From the NCBI RefSeq assembly GCF_014203095.1, contig NZ_JACHIG010000001.1, forward strand, positions 930,001 to 994,000: a stretch of 64,000 nt of DNA, read 5' to 3'. Below, piece by piece: positions 25,185-34,211 of the stretch. The notes beneath the pieces are model-generated. The model was not told the origin of the DNA. It saw only the letters and a program-made list of their open reading frames with translations, and ran no database searches. The DNA comes from Prosthecobacter vanneervenii (GTDB taxonomy: Bacteria; Verrucomicrobiota; Verrucomicrobiia; Verrucomicrobiales; Verrucomicrobiaceae). Made by a program: the position numbers and the translations under genes. Position 1 is the stretch's first letter, and each line of letters begins with the position of its first letter.

Positions 25185-25315
25185 GCGGGGAGAAAGGCAG
25201 ATAAACGCATAGACGGGAAAAAGCGAGGGCGGCGGTGAAGGTCACCTGCGTAGATGGGCCACCCTCCCCACCATTTTCCTCTCGCCATCCCTGATTCCCC
25301 GTTCTATCTCGATCC

Positions 25316-26044
25316 GTGGAAGATTCCGACTACAAAGTTAAGCTTGAGATTTTTGAGGGTCCGCTGGACCTGCTGCTCTACCTCATCAAAAAAGAGGAGA
25401 TCGACATCTACAATGTGTCGCTGGAGCGCATCACGCGGCAGTACCTCGACTACATCGACACCTTCCAGGCGCTGAACATCGAGCTGGCCAGCGAGTTCAT
25501 CGTCATGGCGGCCAACCTCATGTACATCAAGAGCCGCGAGCTGCTGCCGCAGGATGTGCAGCCGCCGGAGGAGGATGCGGAGGAAAATGACCCGCGCTGG
25601 GAGCTGATCCGCCAGCTGGTGGAGTACAAGAAATTCAAGGAGGCCGCGCAGTTCCTGGGCTCTCAGGAGGTGAAGAGCGACGAGCTTTTCGTCACCACCC
25701 CCGAGCTGCCAGACCTGGACGCCCCGGTGGACAGCGTGGGCCAGGTGGGCATCTTTGACCTCATCCGCGCCTTCCAGCGCATCCTCAAGCGCTTTGAAAA
25801 CGCCAGCGACTTCCGTGAGATCGTCAATGACCGCTTCACCGTGGCGGACAAGATCGAGCACCTGCTGCAGACGGTGCCGGTGGGCGCGCGCATCAAGTTT
25901 GAAGAGCTCTTCTCCAGCGCCGCCAGCCGTGGCGAGGTGATCGTGACCTTCCTGGCCATGCTGGAGCTCATCAAGCTGAACCACCTGCAGGTGGAGCAGG
26001 AGCAGCTGCTGGGAGAGATCGTGGTGGTGCGGCCTGCGGTGTAA
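25316..26044 (+). CDS. scpA: Segregation and condensation protein A
   Basis: The 242-aa protein is the ScpA kleisin that bridges SMC heads in chromosome condensation. The N-terminal VKLEIFEGPLDLLLYLIKKEEIDIYNV is diagnostic, followed by FIVMAANLMYIKSRELLP. The C-terminal winged helix includes FEELFSSAASRGEVIVTFLAMLELIKL. It starts with GTG at 25316. The usual partner scpB is not in the window and neither is a canonical SMC gene. Confidence 0.95.
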   Translation: MEDSDYKVKLEIFEGPLDLLLYLIKKEEIDIYNVSLERITRQYLDYIDTFQALNIELASEFIVMAANLMYIKSRELLPQDVQPPEEDAEENDPRWELIRQLVEYKKFKEAAQFLGSQEVKSDELFVTTPELPDLDAPVDSVGQVGIFDLIRAFQRILKRFENASDFREIVNDRFTVADKIEHLLQTVPVGARIKFEELFSSAASRGEVIVTFLAMLELIKLNHLQVEQEQLLGEIVVVRPAV

Positions 26045-26070
26045 TGAACACTCCGGGAGCCAGCCGCTGA

Positions 26071-26928
26071 TCAGTCAGCGGTGGGGTAGCCTGGCACGTT
26101 GTCAAAAAGCGTCTTCCCGTTGTCCTGCACGATCCAGCGGATGCTGTCCTCCACACGGGAAAGAGTAAAGTCCAAAGCTGCGCTCCTTGCCACCGGCTTA
26201 CCATCCTCTAGCGGTGGATTGAAACTCCAGTTCTCCACAGCCTGAATCGCGACTTTTACCGACGGCGTTCTCCAGTCATTATCTTCAAATGGGCCGCTAT
26301 TTGCCTTGCTGACTGACGCTTTGCCTTCCGGAGATATGGTGAAATTCAGACGGAAGCTGGCCTTTGAGCCGCCCCATTTAAAATCTGGAGGCAACTGCGG
26401 ACTGATGAACATTTTCACTTCTCCTCCAGACCAGACAGGCGTGACCTGCGGGGTTCGCGCGCCATCAACCAGAAAAAACGGCCAAAATGGTCTCATTCCG
26501 CCCATCTCCACAGCCCCGCCACGGCCGCCCATCACAAACCCATCGCCGCTTTTTGGCGCATACAGCCTCATTTTCCCGAGTTCGTTCGAAAACCTCATCT
26601 CTGGCCATTTGGCACGGTACCCCTTCAGGGAGATCGAGACGCTGCCATCCTTGGCCACCTGATACGTGCCCCCATAGCCTGCAATACCGGCCCCGAATTC
26701 TCCCAAGACCACCCTCCCTTCCGGCTCGAAACTAATGACGGAATCTGAATCCATCCCGTATATTTTTCCATCGCGTGAGACAAACACCACCGTCTTTCCA
26801 GCTGCATGTCTTTGGAAAATGAAATTTACTACCTCGCTCTTCTGCAGAAACCTCGGAGCTGTAGATCGCTGCTGAGCCAAACACGGGAGAGCAAGAGCGA
26901 AGATCAAAAAAGGCAGGTGCTTGCGCAT
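26071..26928 (-). CDS. Secreted hypothetical protein with TonB-C-like C-terminus
   Basis: This 285-aa protein has a signal peptide (RKHLPFLIFALALPCLAQQ) from the ATG at 26928. The middle contains beta-rich segments with Gly repeats (FGAGIAGYGGTYQVAKDGSV) and a Gly-rich GGRGGAVEMGGM stretch. The C-terminal 90 residues resemble a TonB C-terminal fold: FRLNFTISPEGKASVSKANS, then VKVAIQAVENWSFNPPLEDGKPV and a closing strand LDFTLSRVED. No partner ExbB/ExbD genes are nearby, so a transport role is unsupported. The gene is convergent with scpA. Confidence 0.6.
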   Translation of the reverse strand: MRKHLPFLIFALALPCLAQQRSTAPRFLQKSEVVNFIFQRHAAGKTVVFVSRDGKIYGMDSDSVISFEPEGRVVLGEFGAGIAGYGGTYQVAKDGSVSISLKGYRAKWPEMRFSNELGKMRLYAPKSGDGFVMGGRGGAVEMGGMRPFWPFFLVDGARTPQVTPVWSGGEVKMFISPQLPPDFKWGGSKASFRLNFTISPEGKASVSKANSGPFEDNDWRTPSVKVAIQAVENWSFNPPLEDGKPVARSAALDFTLSRVEDSIRWIVQDNGKTLFDNVPGYPTAD

Positions 26929-27008
26929 GGTATAGATAAGACTGCAGCACGACTCAAATGCTGGTTTCTCCAGCATTAATCAAACCACGCGGGTATGCAT
27001 AGGCCAAA

Positions 27009-27179
27009 CTATTTCCTTTTCGCCACCGCAGCCGCCGGCGGCGCGTCATTCCGCACGAGGTGCGTCTTCTTGCCCAGCACCCAGTAAAAGCCACCGATGC
27101 TGCCCAGAAGGGCGAACGCCACCAGCACGGTCCAGAGGCCCGGGAGGAGAGGTTTTTGGCGTCGGCGGCGTCTTGCCAT
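27009..27179 (-). CDS. Small single-span membrane protein
   Basis: This 56-aa protein begins with MARRRRRQKPLLPGLW and has one membrane helix (WTVLVAFALLGSIGGFYWVLG), then a short tail KKTHLVRNDAPP. The basic N-terminus suggests an N-in orientation. An upstream in-frame ATG at 27194 would add five residues. It is divergent from the dus gene. No family is recognised. Confidence 0.45.
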   Translation of the reverse strand: MARRRRRQKPLLPGLWTVLVAFALLGSIGGFYWVLGKKTHLVRNDAPPAAAVAKRK

Positions 27180-27231
27180 CGTATAATGTGACACGACTTG
27201 CCGCTCTGTGCCAGTGCGGCTATCATGGAAG

Positions 27232-28260
27232 ATGCTACATTGGTTTCAAAACGACCGCTTCCCCCTCTACCTGGCCCCCATGGCCGGGGTGACGGACGTG
27301 ATCTTCCGCCAGCTCTGCAAGGAGCAGGGCGCGGATGTGATGGTGACGGAGTTTGTGAGCGCCGAGGGCATCCTGCAGCGGGACGACCGCACCCGCCACT
27401 ACACGGACTTTGACGACAGCCAGCGCCCGCTCGGCGTGCAGCTCTTTGGCTCCGACGGCGTGCGCATGGGCGAGGCTGCACGCAAGATCATCGACTGGAA
27501 GCAGCCCGATTTCATCGACATCAATTTCGGCTGCCCGGTGAACAAGGTCGTCTCCAAAAACGGCGGCTCCTCCCTGCTCAAAGACTGCCCCCTTCTCGCC
27601 AGCGTGGCGCGGGAGGTGGCCAAGGCGGTGTCCATCCCCGTCACCGCCAAGATGCGCATCGGCTGGGATGCAAACCACGTCAATGCGGTCGAAGTGGCGC
27701 GTATTCTGGAAGACTGCGGCATGCAGGCCATCGCCGTGCACGGGCGTACCCGTGCGCAGGGCTACACCGGCCTGGCAGATTGGGACGTGATTGGCCAGGT
27801 GGCGGATGCAGTGAAGGTGCCGGTGATCGGCAATGGCGACATCTCCAGCGGCGCAGACGTGGAGATCCGCCGCGCGCAGACGAATGTGAAGGGCGTGATG
27901 ATCGGCCGTGCGGCGATGACGAATCCGTGGGTCTTTAAAGAGGCCAAGCACTACCTGGCCACGGGTACGCATGTGCCGCATGCCACGGTGGAGGAGCGCT
28001 TCAACTTCATGCGCCGGCACTGCCAGATGGCGATCGCCCGCAATGCGCACATGGGCGAGCTGCCCACGCTGCGCTCCATGCGCAACCGCCTCATGAACTA
28101 CACCAAGTCCATCCCCGGCGGCAAATGGCTGCGCCAGCGCTTCTCACAGATCGGCAGCCTGATGGAGCTGGAGGACATCTTTGCGGGGTATCTGGAGCAT
28201 CAGGCGGCGCATGGGCATGAGGCGGCGGTGAATGTGGAAGTGGACGCGGATGCCGAGTAG
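27232..28260 (+). CDS. dus: tRNA-dihydrouridine synthase (DusB/NifR3 family)
   Basis: This 342-aa flavoenzyme reduces uridines in the tRNA D-loop. The TIM-barrel motifs are PLYLAPMAGVTDVIFRQLC at the N-terminus, INFGCPVNKVVSKNGGSSLL with the catalytic Cys, PVTAKMRIGWD, AIAVHGRTRAQGYTGLADW, and VIGNGDISSGADVE followed by GVMIGRAAMTNPWVF for FMN phosphate binding. The C-terminal helical domain has RSMRNRLMNYTKSIPGGKWL. I chose the ATG at 27232, which starts just before the family N-terminus; a GTG at 27208 is possible. It ends immediately before a terminal-inverted-repeat element. Confidence 0.92.
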   Translation: MLHWFQNDRFPLYLAPMAGVTDVIFRQLCKEQGADVMVTEFVSAEGILQRDDRTRHYTDFDDSQRPLGVQLFGSDGVRMGEAARKIIDWKQPDFIDINFGCPVNKVVSKNGGSSLLKDCPLLASVAREVAKAVSIPVTAKMRIGWDANHVNAVEVARILEDCGMQAIAVHGRTRAQGYTGLADWDVIGQVADAVKVPVIGNGDISSGADVEIRRAQTNVKGVMIGRAAMTNPWVFKEAKHYLATGTHVPHATVEERFNFMRRHCQMAIARNAHMGELPTLRSMRNRLMNYTKSIPGGKWLRQRFSQIGSLMELEDIFAGYLEHQAAHGHEAAVNVEVDADAE

Positions 28261-28281
28261 CGTGCGGGCGGCCCAGCGTCA

Positions 28282-28459
28282 ATTTGGAGTGCGGCACGCA
28301 AAGCTGCCGCTTTCGAGTATCTCGTGGTAAACGAGAACAAACTGGCTTTCGAGAGACGCCGAGCGGTCGCCTGCGTGCATCTCCAGAGATTTGGTATGCC
28401 GTGCAGCTTGCGAAAGCGGTAGCTGCGCTCGTGCCTCGCTCCGCGACCGCACTCCAAAT
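28282..28459. mobile_element. MITE-like element with 13-bp terminal inverted repeats
   Basis: ATTTGGAGTGCGG (28282-28294) and CCGCACTCCAAAT (28447-28459) are perfect 13-bp inverted ends of a 178-bp element. A subterminal pair, AGCTGCCGCTTTCG (28302-28315) and CGAAAGCGGTAGCT (28411-28424), is inverted with one mismatch. It sits between the convergent dus and esterase genes and encodes nothing recognisable, which fits a non-autonomous MITE or large palindromic repeat. No clear target-site duplication is visible. Confidence 0.75.
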
Positions 28460-28484
28460 GGGCTGCGTATTTGAAGACTGCGCC

Positions 28485-29387
28485 CTACTTCGCAAAGATC
28501 TTCTTCAGCCACGCATCCACCACTGGCGTGGCCGGGTACGTGGGATCTCCCATGCGGCGGTTGATTTCTGCATGGCCGATGAGGCCGTGACCTTCGAAGC
28601 CTTTCACCTCGGCGGGGGTGTCGGCTTTGCGCAGGGCCTCACCGAGGGCGATGGACTGGGCGGTGCCGTCCACGCGCTGGACGTGCAGGATGAGGAAGGC
28701 GGGAGCATTGGGCGCAGCGGCCTGCTTGGTGGGCGAGAGCTTGGCCTGGCGCTCGGGGTCAGTGCCAAAGGCCTGCAGGTAGGTGTCGTGCATGAAGTCA
28801 CCGCCTTCCGCGATCTGCTGGGGCACATCATAGGCCGCGCCATCCAGCGGGATGATGCCGCACACGGCCTGGGGGCCCAGATCGGCCTTCTGCAGATAGC
28901 TCATGTCCGTGCCCACCAGCGCCACCAGATGCGCCCCGGCGCTGTGGCCCATGAGGACCACGCGCTTGCCATCAAAGCCGAGCTGCTCGGCGCGGCGGAT
29001 GAGGAAGGAGACAGCGTGTGCCACGTCGCTGGCCTGCTCCTCCACGGTGCAGGAGGGCACGAGGCGGTAATTGAGCGAGGCAAAGGCGTAGCCCTGCTGG
29101 AGGTAATGCACACTTTTCTCCCCTGCTGCCAGGCCTTTGTCACCGCGCTTCCAGCCGCCGCCGTGCACGTAGATGACCAGCGGAGAGCCCGGCGTGGTGG
29201 GCCGCCAGTAGTCGAGATTTTGCATCGAGTCGCTGCCGTAGCTCAGCTCTTCCTTGCCACCCTGCTGCGCAGAGCCCGAGCCGGACTGCCTGCGGTTGGC
29301 AATGAGATCGCGCAGCCTGCCGCCGAGCTGGGCGGAGGCCGGGGTGATGCTGACAAGAGCGAGGAGAAAAAGCAGCGGGCGGATCAT
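28485..29387 (-). CDS. Secreted alpha/beta hydrolase (esterase/lipase family)
   Basis: The 300-aa protein has a signal peptide (RPLLFLLALVSITPASA) and an alpha/beta-hydrolase core. VIYVHGGGWKRGDKG (oxyanion HGGGW at residues 75-79) and GHSAGAH (nucleophile Ser149 in GHSAG, 147-151) are clear. The C-terminal GHGLIGHAEINRRMGD includes candidate catalytic His residues. It resembles feruloyl/acetyl esterases of the BD-FAE and HSL-like groups, often acting on acylated polysaccharides. It is convergent with dus across the inverted-repeat element. Confidence 0.85.
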   Translation of the reverse strand: MIRPLLFLLALVSITPASAQLGGRLRDLIANRRQSGSGSAQQGGKEELSYGSDSMQNLDYWRPTTPGSPLVIYVHGGGWKRGDKGLAAGEKSVHYLQQGYAFASLNYRLVPSCTVEEQASDVAHAVSFLIRRAEQLGFDGKRVVLMGHSAGAHLVALVGTDMSYLQKADLGPQAVCGIIPLDGAAYDVPQQIAEGGDFMHDTYLQAFGTDPERQAKLSPTKQAAAPNAPAFLILHVQRVDGTAQSIALGEALRKADTPAEVKGFEGHGLIGHAEINRRMGDPTYPATPVVDAWLKKIFAK

Positions 29388-29509
29388 GGCGTGCGAGGGG
29401 AGGTGGTCATTGACTGAAATGCAGCACCGGGCGAGTGGTTACACAAAATTTCGGGATTCGTGCCGCTCCTGCTGCATCTTTCCCGCTTTTTCTTCCCAAC
29501 CCCAACCAC

Positions 29510-30742
29510 ATGTCTTTATCCAATCCCTGGTTCATCGCCGCCGTCGTCGGCGTGCTCGGCGTCTTTCATCTGGAGATCGTGGCCACGTTTCTGAATCTGG
29601 CGCAGTTCCGCCATGCGCTGCCTGCCCGCCTGCGGGAGATCTTTTCCGAAGAGACGGTGCAGAAGGCGGGCGAGTATGCCGGCAAGTCCTCGCATCTGGA
29701 TGTGCTGCGCAGCACGGCCTCCGTGGCGGTGCTGGTGTGCTTTTGGTGGGGTGGCGGCTTTGACTGGCTGCAGCGCTGGAGCGCCGGATGGGGCTGGAGC
29801 GCGGTGTACACGGGCATAGGCGTGATCGGTGTGCTGCTGCTGGCGCAGAATCTCCTCTCCCTGCCCTTTGATGCCTGGGACACCTTCAAGATCGAGGCCG
29901 AGTACGGCTTTAATCGCACCACGGTGGGCACCTTCATCGGCGATCGCGTGAAAGGCCTGCTGCTCACCGCGCTGCTGGGCGGGCCGCTGCTGGGGCTGAT
30001 CCTGTGGTTTTTCCAGACGCAGGTCCACGCGGTGCTCTACACCTGGCTGACCGTGGCGGGCTTCAGCATCGTGATGGCCTGGCTCTCTCCCCGGCTGCTG
30101 ATGCCGCTGTTTCTGAAGTTCAAACCGCTGGATGACGGCCCGCTGCGCGAGGGGCTGCTGGCGCTGGCCGCGCGGCTGAAGTTTCCCGTGGTGGACATCT
30201 CGGTGGTGGACGGCTCCCGCCGCTCCAGCAAGGCGAACGCCTTCCTCAGCGGCTTTGGCAAAAACAAGCGCATCGCGCTCTTTGACACGCTGATCGAGAA
30301 ACACACGCAGGCGGAGCTGGAAGCCATCCTGGCGCATGAGATCGGCCACCACAAATGCCGCCATGTGCCGCAGCAGCTCATCCTAGGGCTGCTGGAGAGC
30401 GGGCTGATGTTTTATCTGCTGCACCTGGCGCTGCAGTCGCCGGAGTTTTTCAGCGCCTTTGGAGTCACGGGGCAGCCGCTGGGCCTGGGGCTGGTGCTTT
30501 TCAGCATCATCTATCAGCCCGCCAGCCTGCTGCTGGGCCTGCTGAGCAGCGCGCTGAGCCGCCGGCATGAGTTTCAGGCAGACGCCTATGCCCGCAGCGC
30601 CTGCGGCAGCGCACCGCTGATGGACGGGCTGAAAAAGCTCTCCGTGGACCACCTGACGCACCCCAACCCCCACCCGCTCACCGTCTGGCTGCACTACTCC
30701 CACCCGCCCATCGGTCAGCGGCTGGCGGCACTGGAAAAGTGA
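29510..30742 (+). CDS. M48 family membrane metalloprotease (Ste24/CAAX protease-like)
   Basis: This 410-aa integral membrane protein has several N-terminal helices (WFIAAVVGVLGVFHLEIVATF, YTGIGVIGVLLLAQNLLSLP) and the M48 zinc motif LAHEIGHHKCRH near residue 276. The preceding ISVVDGSRRSSKANAFLSGF with FGKNKRIALFDTLIEKHT is typical of Ste24-type proteases, as is LSRRHEFQADAYA, which supplies the third zinc ligand. Final residues THPNPHPLTVWLHYSHPPIG complete the family signature. It cleaves membrane or unfolded proteins. The ATG at 29510 removes a non-family extension. Confidence 0.92.
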   Translation: MSLSNPWFIAAVVGVLGVFHLEIVATFLNLAQFRHALPARLREIFSEETVQKAGEYAGKSSHLDVLRSTASVAVLVCFWWGGGFDWLQRWSAGWGWSAVYTGIGVIGVLLLAQNLLSLPFDAWDTFKIEAEYGFNRTTVGTFIGDRVKGLLLTALLGGPLLGLILWFFQTQVHAVLYTWLTVAGFSIVMAWLSPRLLMPLFLKFKPLDDGPLREGLLALAARLKFPVVDISVVDGSRRSSKANAFLSGFGKNKRIALFDTLIEKHTQAELEAILAHEIGHHKCRHVPQQLILGLLESGLMFYLLHLALQSPEFFSAFGVTGQPLGLGLVLFSIIYQPASLLLGLLSSALSRRHEFQADAYARSACGSAPLMDGLKKLSVDHLTHPNPHPLTVWLHYSHPPIGQRLAALEK

Positions 30743-30829
30743 CAAGCTTATTCACAGCCTTTTTTCGCATCCGTGATAAATGCATCCCCTCAGGGGCGTA
30801 GCATGAATTAACCCCTTCAGCCTACCTTT

Positions 30830-33781
30830 ATGAAAAGCCCCTTGCGAGCTTCTCTCTTTACCCTCGCCGTTTCCACCAGCCTTTTTGCGGCCGATCCCGC
30901 AGCGCCTGCCCCTGCCCCAGCTGTGGCGGCTCCCCCTGCCCCTGCCCCAGCTGTGGCGGCTCCCCCTGCACCGGCCCCGGCTCCCGCAGCCCCTGCGGCG
31001 GCACCTGCTCCAGCACCCGCCGCTCCTGCGGTAGCAGCAATGGATTTTGTGCGCGATGTGCAGCCCATCCTGGAGGCCAAGTGCCTCGAATGCCACAACC
31101 CCGGCAAGATCAAAGGCAAGCTCCTCATGGACTCCCTGGCTGCGCTGCTCAAAGGCGGCTCCACCGGCCCGGCCCTCGTGGCTGGCAAGCCCGATGAGAG
31201 CGAGATGATCAAGCGCCTCGTGCTGCCGAAAGATCACGACGACATCATGCCTCCCAAGGGCGGACCGCTCGCGGCCCATGAGATCGACGTGCTCAAGCGC
31301 TGGGTGGCAGCTGGCGCCCCCTGGCCGCAGAACCTCACGCTGCAGTACAAGACCCCCGAGCAGCGCCAGGCCCTGGCCGAACTGAACAAGAAGCTGCCAA
31401 CGCTGAAGAACCTGCAGATTCTGCCGGACAAGTACTCCCTGGAAACCAAGCGCGACTACCACCGCGTGGTGGTGCTGGCCACCTTTAAGGACGCCACCAC
31501 CAAGGACGTGACCGGCCTGTGCGATCTCAAAGTGGCCGACTCCAAAGTAGCCACGCTCGACGGCCTGACGCTGAAGCCTGTGGCCGATGCCGGCAGCACG
31601 GAGGTCATCGCCTCCATCGGCGGCCAGACGGTGAAGGCCCCCGTGGATGTGAAGAACGGCACCAAGGACCGCGCCATCTCCTTCCGCCTGGACTGCATGC
31701 CCGTGCTGATGCGCGGCGGCTGCAATCAGGGCGGCTGCCATGGCGCCGCCCGTGGCAAGGACGGCTTCCGCACCTCCCTCTTTGGCATGGACCCCGCAGG
31801 CGACTACATCCGCATCACCCGCGAGATGCCCGGCCGCCGCATCAATCTGGCCATCCCGGAAGAGAGCGCGCTGATCGAAAAAGCCGTGGGCGCCGTGCCG
31901 CACTCCGGCAACCAGTGCTTTGAACCTGACTCCGTTTACAACAAGACGCTGCTGGAATGGATCGCCGCAGGCGCTCCGAACGATGCTGCCGATGTGGCCA
32001 AGGTGACCGGCATCGAGGTCTTCCCCAGCCAGATCGTGCTGGAGGGCAAGAACGCCACACAGCAGATCACCGTGCGCGCCACCTACTCCGACGGCACCGA
32101 CCGCGATGTGACGAACTTGGCGCTGTTCATGTCCAACAACGACCCGACCGCCACCATCAGCAAGGCCGGCGTGGTGACCTCCGGCGACCGTGGCGCAGCC
32201 TTCATGCTGGCCCGCTTTGATGTGTACTCCGTCACCGCGCAGGTGCTGGTCATTCCCGCCGAACTCAAGTATGAGCGGCCCAAGCTGGCTGAGACGAACT
32301 ACATCGACACGCTGGTGGACGAAAACCTGCACAAGCTGCGCATCCTGCCCTCCCCCATTTGCACGGACGAAGAGTTTGTGCGCCGCGCCTACATCGACAT
32401 CGCTGGCGTGTATCCGGAGTCCAAGGACATGCGCGCCTTCATCACGGACACCAACCCCAACAAGCGCGCCGCGCTGGTGGACACTCTGCTGGAGCGCAAG
32501 GAATTCACCGAGCTGTGGGTCATGAAGTGGGCCGAGCTGCTGCAGATCCGCTCCGGCATCGCTGGCAACAACAACCAGCCGCCCTTCTACAAGAACGCGC
32601 TGCTCTACTACAACTGGCTCTCTGAGCGCATCGGCAAGAACGTTCCGATCAATGAGATCGTGCAGGAGCTGCTCTCCTCCTCCGGCGGCACCGTTTCCAA
32701 TCCTGCGGTGAACTTCTACCAGACCGAGCTGGACCAGCTGAAGCTGACGGAAAACGTGGCCCAGGTGTTCATGGGCATGCGCATCCAGTGCGCGCAGTGC
32801 CACAACCACCCCTTTGACCGCTGGACGATGGACGACTACTACGGCTTCAAGGCCTTCTTTTCCCAGATCGGCCGCAAGCCCACGGACGATCCTGCTGAAG
32901 TCATCATCTACAACAGCAAGGGCGGTGAATCGAAGCACTTCCTGACGCAGGCAGTGATGAAGCCGAAGTTCCTCGGCGGAGACACCCCAGAGATGAAGCC
33001 CGGAGAAGACCGCCGCAAGGTGCTGGCCGAGTGGATGGCATCCCCGCGCAATCCCTTCTTTGCACGCAACATCGCCAACATCATCTGGGCGCACTTCAAC
33101 GGCGTCGGTGTGGTGGAGCCGGTGGATGATGTGCGTGTGTCCAACCCGCCGTCCAACCCCGCGCTGATCGCCGCGCTGGCCGAGCACCTGACGGAGTACA
33201 AGTACGACATGCGCAAGTTTGTGCGGGACATCTGCACCTCCCAGACCTACCAGCGCAGCACCAAGGTTAACGAGACCAACGCCGGGGACAAGCGCAACTT
33301 CTCCCACGCCCAGGTGCGCCGCGTGCGTGCCGAGGTGCTGCTGGACGCCATCTCCCAGATCACCGACACGCCGAACAAATTCCAGGGCCTGCCGCTGGGC
33401 GCACGTGCCGTGCAGATCGCCGACGGTGCGGTGACGAACTACTTCCTCACCACCTTTGGCCGCGCCAAGCGTGAATCCGTCTGCTCCTGCGAGGTGAAGA
33501 TGGAGCCCACGCTCTCCCAGGCCCTGCACCTCATGAACGGCGACGCCGTGAACGACCGCATCAAGCAGGGCCGTGTGGTGGCCAACATGATCAAGGACAA
33601 GAAGACCGACCGCGAGATCGTGGAAGACCTCTTCCTGCGTGTCTTTGGCCGCATGCCTCTTGAGAAAGAATGGACCAATGTGCAGCAGGCCATCGCAGAC
33701 GATCCCAACGGCCGCCAGACGGTGCTGGAAGACCTCTTCTGGGCCCTGCTGAACTCGAAGGAGTTCTACTTCAACCATTGA
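30830..33781 (+). CDS. Planctomycete-type cytochrome c protein with DUF1549 and DUF1553 domains
   Basis: The 983-aa secreted protein has a signal peptide and a Pro/Ala linker (residues 22-70) with a 30-bp DNA tandem repeat. A PSCyt1-type haem domain follows (CLECH at 85-89). The middle contains Ig-like/Big2-type beta domains and a CNQGGCHGAARGKDGF segment. DUF1549 (YIDIAGVYPESKDMRAF...) and DUF1553 (QCAQCHNHPFDRWTMDDYYG, then RNPFFARNIANIIWAHFNGV) complete it. These multidomain proteins are abundant in Planctomycetes and Verrucomicrobia and are thought to act in periplasmic redox or polysaccharide breakdown, but their activity is not established. A strong terminator follows. Confidence 0.9.
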   Translation: MKSPLRASLFTLAVSTSLFAADPAAPAPAPAVAAPPAPAPAVAAPPAPAPAPAAPAAAPAPAPAAPAVAAMDFVRDVQPILEAKCLECHNPGKIKGKLLMDSLAALLKGGSTGPALVAGKPDESEMIKRLVLPKDHDDIMPPKGGPLAAHEIDVLKRWVAAGAPWPQNLTLQYKTPEQRQALAELNKKLPTLKNLQILPDKYSLETKRDYHRVVVLATFKDATTKDVTGLCDLKVADSKVATLDGLTLKPVADAGSTEVIASIGGQTVKAPVDVKNGTKDRAISFRLDCMPVLMRGGCNQGGCHGAARGKDGFRTSLFGMDPAGDYIRITREMPGRRINLAIPEESALIEKAVGAVPHSGNQCFEPDSVYNKTLLEWIAAGAPNDAADVAKVTGIEVFPSQIVLEGKNATQQITVRATYSDGTDRDVTNLALFMSNNDPTATISKAGVVTSGDRGAAFMLARFDVYSVTAQVLVIPAELKYERPKLAETNYIDTLVDENLHKLRILPSPICTDEEFVRRAYIDIAGVYPESKDMRAFITDTNPNKRAALVDTLLERKEFTELWVMKWAELLQIRSGIAGNNNQPPFYKNALLYYNWLSERIGKNVPINEIVQELLSSSGGTVSNPAVNFYQTELDQLKLTENVAQVFMGMRIQCAQCHNHPFDRWTMDDYYGFKAFFSQIGRKPTDDPAEVIIYNSKGGESKHFLTQAVMKPKFLGGDTPEMKPGEDRRKVLAEWMASPRNPFFARNIANIIWAHFNGVGVVEPVDDVRVSNPPSNPALIAALAEHLTEYKYDMRKFVRDICTSQTYQRSTKVNETNAGDKRNFSHAQVRRVRAEVLLDAISQITDTPNKFQGLPLGARAVQIADGAVTNYFLTTFGRAKRESVCSCEVKMEPTLSQALHLMNGDAVNDRIKQGRVVANMIKDKKTDREIVEDLFLRVFGRMPLEKEWTNVQQAIADDPNGRQTVLEDLFWALLNSKEFYFNH
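30911..30970 (+). repeat. 30-bp tandem repeat in the Pro/Ala linker
   Basis: CCTGCCCCAGCTGTGGCGGC followed by TCCCCCTGCC occurs twice in tandem with one base difference and encodes PAPAVAAPPA repeats. Confidence 0.75.
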
Positions 33782-33833
33782 TGCCCCAGCAGTCCGTTCG
33801 CCCCGCAGAACAGACCTGAAAGCCTCTTCCCCA

Positions 33834-33876
33834 AACGGGCGGTTTGAGCCACAAGCTCAGCCGCCCGTTTTGTTTG
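33834..33876 (+). terminator. Rho-independent terminator of the DUF1549/DUF1553 gene
   Basis: AACGGGCGG (33834-33842) pairs with CCGCCCGTT (33861-33869) around an inner TGAGC/GCTCA stem, followed by TTGTTTGG. It is 52 bp after the stop. Confidence 0.88.
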
Positions 33877-34211
33877 GCATGCGGATGACAGCGGGCCTTG
33901 TGGCATCTGCTGATTCATTCGTCAAACAACAGCCCGCAGGAGAAGCGTTTACGAGAACCAGGAATGACGCATTCGATTCTGCGCCCACACTCATACCACG
34001 ATGCGATGAAAACGGGTCTGAAGGCGGAGGCACGAGCCGACGGAGGGGCATCATCTTGATCCCCCCACCTGCAAGGGGTTCGCGGATGTGCGATGGCGCT
34101 GGATGATGCGGGAGCGTGTGGGATCGGGACGATCCCACTCCGCAGAGCGCTGGGTGGCCGCATGGGATACTGGATTTCACCCATGGGACCCGTTTTCAGC
34201 TGTGCGTGGTA
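33877..34211. other. Intergenic region with dispersed repeat copy C
   Basis: Between the terminator and the end of the minus-strand catabolic operon, 335 bp hold the repeat at 33990-34152 and no coding sequence that I can support. Confidence 0.5.
33990..34152. repeat. Dispersed intergenic repeat, copy C (longest)
   Basis: The first half (CTCATACCACGATG to CACCTGCA) matches copy B at 16971-17057. The second half, including GGGAGCGTGTGGGATCGGGA, matches copy A at 10190-10308. The hairpin GTGGGATC-GGGAC-GATCCCAC is at 34118-34138; its stem is identical to copy A and only the loop differs. Confidence 0.72.

Noticed and set aside
27182-27187. TATAAT as a strong promoter of dus
   Set aside because: No -35 box at 16-18 bp upstream; the nearest TTGGCG is 20 bp away, so the hexamer alone is not sufficient.
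30752-33778. A 1008-codon open frame on the minus strand opposite the DUF1549/DUF1553 gene
   Set aside because: It is a high-GC antisense shadow in phase with the real gene; its translation is His/Val/Gly-rich without any family motif.
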